Assembly (NCBI RefSeq): GCF_024753145.1
Contig: NZ_JANUGU010000001.1
Span: 1,054,001 to 1,118,000, forward strand
Direction: 5' to 3'
Source: Massilia terrae
GTDB lineage: Bacteria; Pseudomonadota; Gammaproteobacteria; Burkholderiales; Burkholderiaceae_D
Length of the DNA stretch: 64,000 nucleotides
Part shown: positions 63,121 to 64,000 of the stretch, in pieces
Layout: each line of letters starts with the position of its first letter
How positions within the stretch are numbered: the stretch's first letter is position 1
Made by a program: the position numbers and the translations under genes
The notes under the pieces: generated by a model
Told to the model about the DNA's origin: nothing
What the model saw: the letters and a program-made list of their open reading frames with translations, nothing else
Database searches by the model: none

Positions 63121-64000
63121 TCAGGCGCCGTGCAAGGTGTGTGCGGCTTTGATGAAATCGTCCTTGCCGATATCGCTCATCTCCAAGACTTGCGCATCCC
63201 CGAACCGCAGGAAATTCCGGTCAATCGACCGCAGGTACGCCGGATCGTAGTGGTCCACCAGCAGCTGGTCCACCAGCTCCGCCATCCGCCCGGTATTCGC
63301 CAGCTCATGCCACGCCCCGATCTTCTCGCGCCCGTGCAGCTGCACCAGATGATCCAGCTGCGCATTCAGCAGCGCCGGATCCTTCATGAAGTGATCGTAA
63401 TCCTCGATCAGCAGCCGCACCCGGTTCGCGCGCGACAGCATCAAGGACACGCACGGCGACGAACGCATCATTGCCATCACCGCATCCGGCACGCGCAGGT
63501 TGCCGACCTTCTTGCTCTCCGATTCGACGAACACCGGCTTGGACATGTCGAACTTGCGCAACGTGTCCCAGATCAGGCTCTCGAAGCGCTTTTGCGACGG
63601 CTGCGGTTCGTCCGGCAGGTTGCCGAGCACCGAGCCTCGGTGCGCCGCCAAGCGCTCGAGGTCGAGCACCTGCGCCCCGATCCCGGCCAGGGTCTCCAGC
63701 AAGCGGCTCTTGCCGCTGCCCGTGGTCCCGCAGATGACGCGGAACGGCACCGGCGCCGGATTCTCCAGCGCGGCCGCGACATAGGCGCGGTAAGCCTTGT
63801 AGCCGCCATCGAGCTGCACCACCGGCCAGCCCACCTTCGCGAGGATGTGCGCCATCGACCCACTGCGGTTCCCGCCGCGCCAGCAGTACACCAACGGTTT
63901 CCAGTCGCGCGGCTTGTCCTGCCACAGCGTCTCGATGTGGTGCGCGATATTGCGGGCCACCAGCGGCGCGCCGATCTTCTTCGCTTCGAACGCATTGACC
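63121..64000 (-). CDS. mnmH: tRNA 2-selenouridine/geranyl-2-thiouridine synthase, C-terminal part
   Basis: The gene runs off the right edge; 292 residues are visible. It replaces sulfur by selenium at the wobble 2-thiouridine of Lys, Glu and Gln tRNAs (SelU/YbbB). The rhodanese active-site Cys is in PLVYCWRGGNRSGSMAHIL, followed by WPVVQLDGGYKAYR; the P-loop is ICGTTGSGKSRLLETL, then DLERLAAHRGSVLG and FVESESKKVGNLRVP. The first part of the rhodanese domain is beyond the window. Separated from ppiD by a REP-like element. Confidence 0.93.
   Translation of the reverse strand, partial: VNAFEAKKIGAPLVARNIAHHIETLWQDKPRDWKPLVYCWRGGNRSGSMAHILAKVGWPVVQLDGGYKAYRAYVAAALENPAPVPFRVICGTTGSGKSRLLETLAGIGAQVLDLERLAAHRGSVLGNLPDEPQPSQKRFESLIWDTLRKFDMSKPVFVESESKKVGNLRVPDAVMAMMRSSPCVSLMLSRANRVRLLIEDYDHFMKDPALLNAQLDHLVQLHGREKIGAWHELANTGRMAELVDQLLVDHYDPAYLRSIDRNFLRFGDAQVLEMSDIGKDDFIKAAHTLHGA

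Overview
This 64 kb window looks like a chromosomal core region of a GC-rich betaproteobacterium in Burkholderiales, most like Oxalobacteraceae (Massilia/Duganella/Janthinobacterium type). The reasons are a run of hpnCDE squalene genes, the tig-clpP-clpX-lon-hupB-tRNA-Asp-ppiD quality-control block, gloB-methyltransferase-rnhA-dnaQ, an SDR-type threonine dehydrogenase beside kbl, thrC-moeA-moaD, and a strongly GC3-biased codon use throughout. This placement is inferred from gene content. I see no rRNA, prophage, transposase or CRISPR array. The only dispersed repeats are short palindromic REP-like elements between genes.

Layout. 1-5 kb: end of an AidB-like acyl-CoA dehydrogenase, upp, a cold-shock protein with its own promoter and terminator, and a LysR regulator divergent from malate synthase. 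4.8-8.5 kb: HCCA-isomerase-like protein and gloB facing a YafS-like methyltransferase, rnhA, dnaQ and tRNA-Val. 8.6-17 kb: a DUF6494-like small protein, a cytochrome c/sorbosone-dehydrogenase-type enzyme, a FecR/WxW-rich secreted protein, and an ABC transporter (fused double permease plus ATPase with C-terminal extension) preceded by a short Cys-rich upstream ORF. 17-24.5 kb: AI-2E-type transporter, APC permease, tartrate/D-malate dehydrogenase, GH1-like glycosidase, HdeD-like protein and phosphofructokinase. 24.6-28.3 kb: a cyanophycin-type locus comprising a CphA-like ligase that lacks the ATP-grasp domain, a cyanophycinase and an isoaspartyl peptidase. 28.4-36.5 kb: DUF2244 protein, a lone cytochrome oxidase subunit I, YegD-like Hsp70, a DEDDh exonuclease, a Sel1-repeat protein and prolyl oligopeptidase.

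36.6-44.3 kb: an XRE-cupin regulator divergent from kbl-tdh-sdaA (threonine to glycine plus acetyl-CoA; serine to pyruvate), then thrC-moeA-moaD. 44.3-50.4 kb: an orphan TRAP binding protein; a translationally coupled four-gene module (membrane protein, XRE regulator, secreted alpha/beta hydrolase, small membrane protein) with two matching operator-like dyads at its promoter; an HI0933-family flavoprotein; and DUF2807, DUF1700 and a small membrane protein downstream of hpnCDE (50.4-53.5 kb). 53.7-63 kb: tRNA-Leu, tig, clpP, clpX, lon, hupB, two tRNA-Asp and ppiD. The window ends inside mnmH (selU).

The most interesting leads are: (1) the ATP-grasp-less CphA-like protein opposite a cyanophycinase-isoaspartyl peptidase operon; (2) the Cys-rich leader ORF with a good promoter ahead of the fused-permease ABC transporter; (3) a promoter-terminator pair with no ORF between clpX and lon; (4) paired TGTNAAG-N4-CTTNACA operators; (5) a family of two-hairpin intergenic repeats with conserved inner edges.
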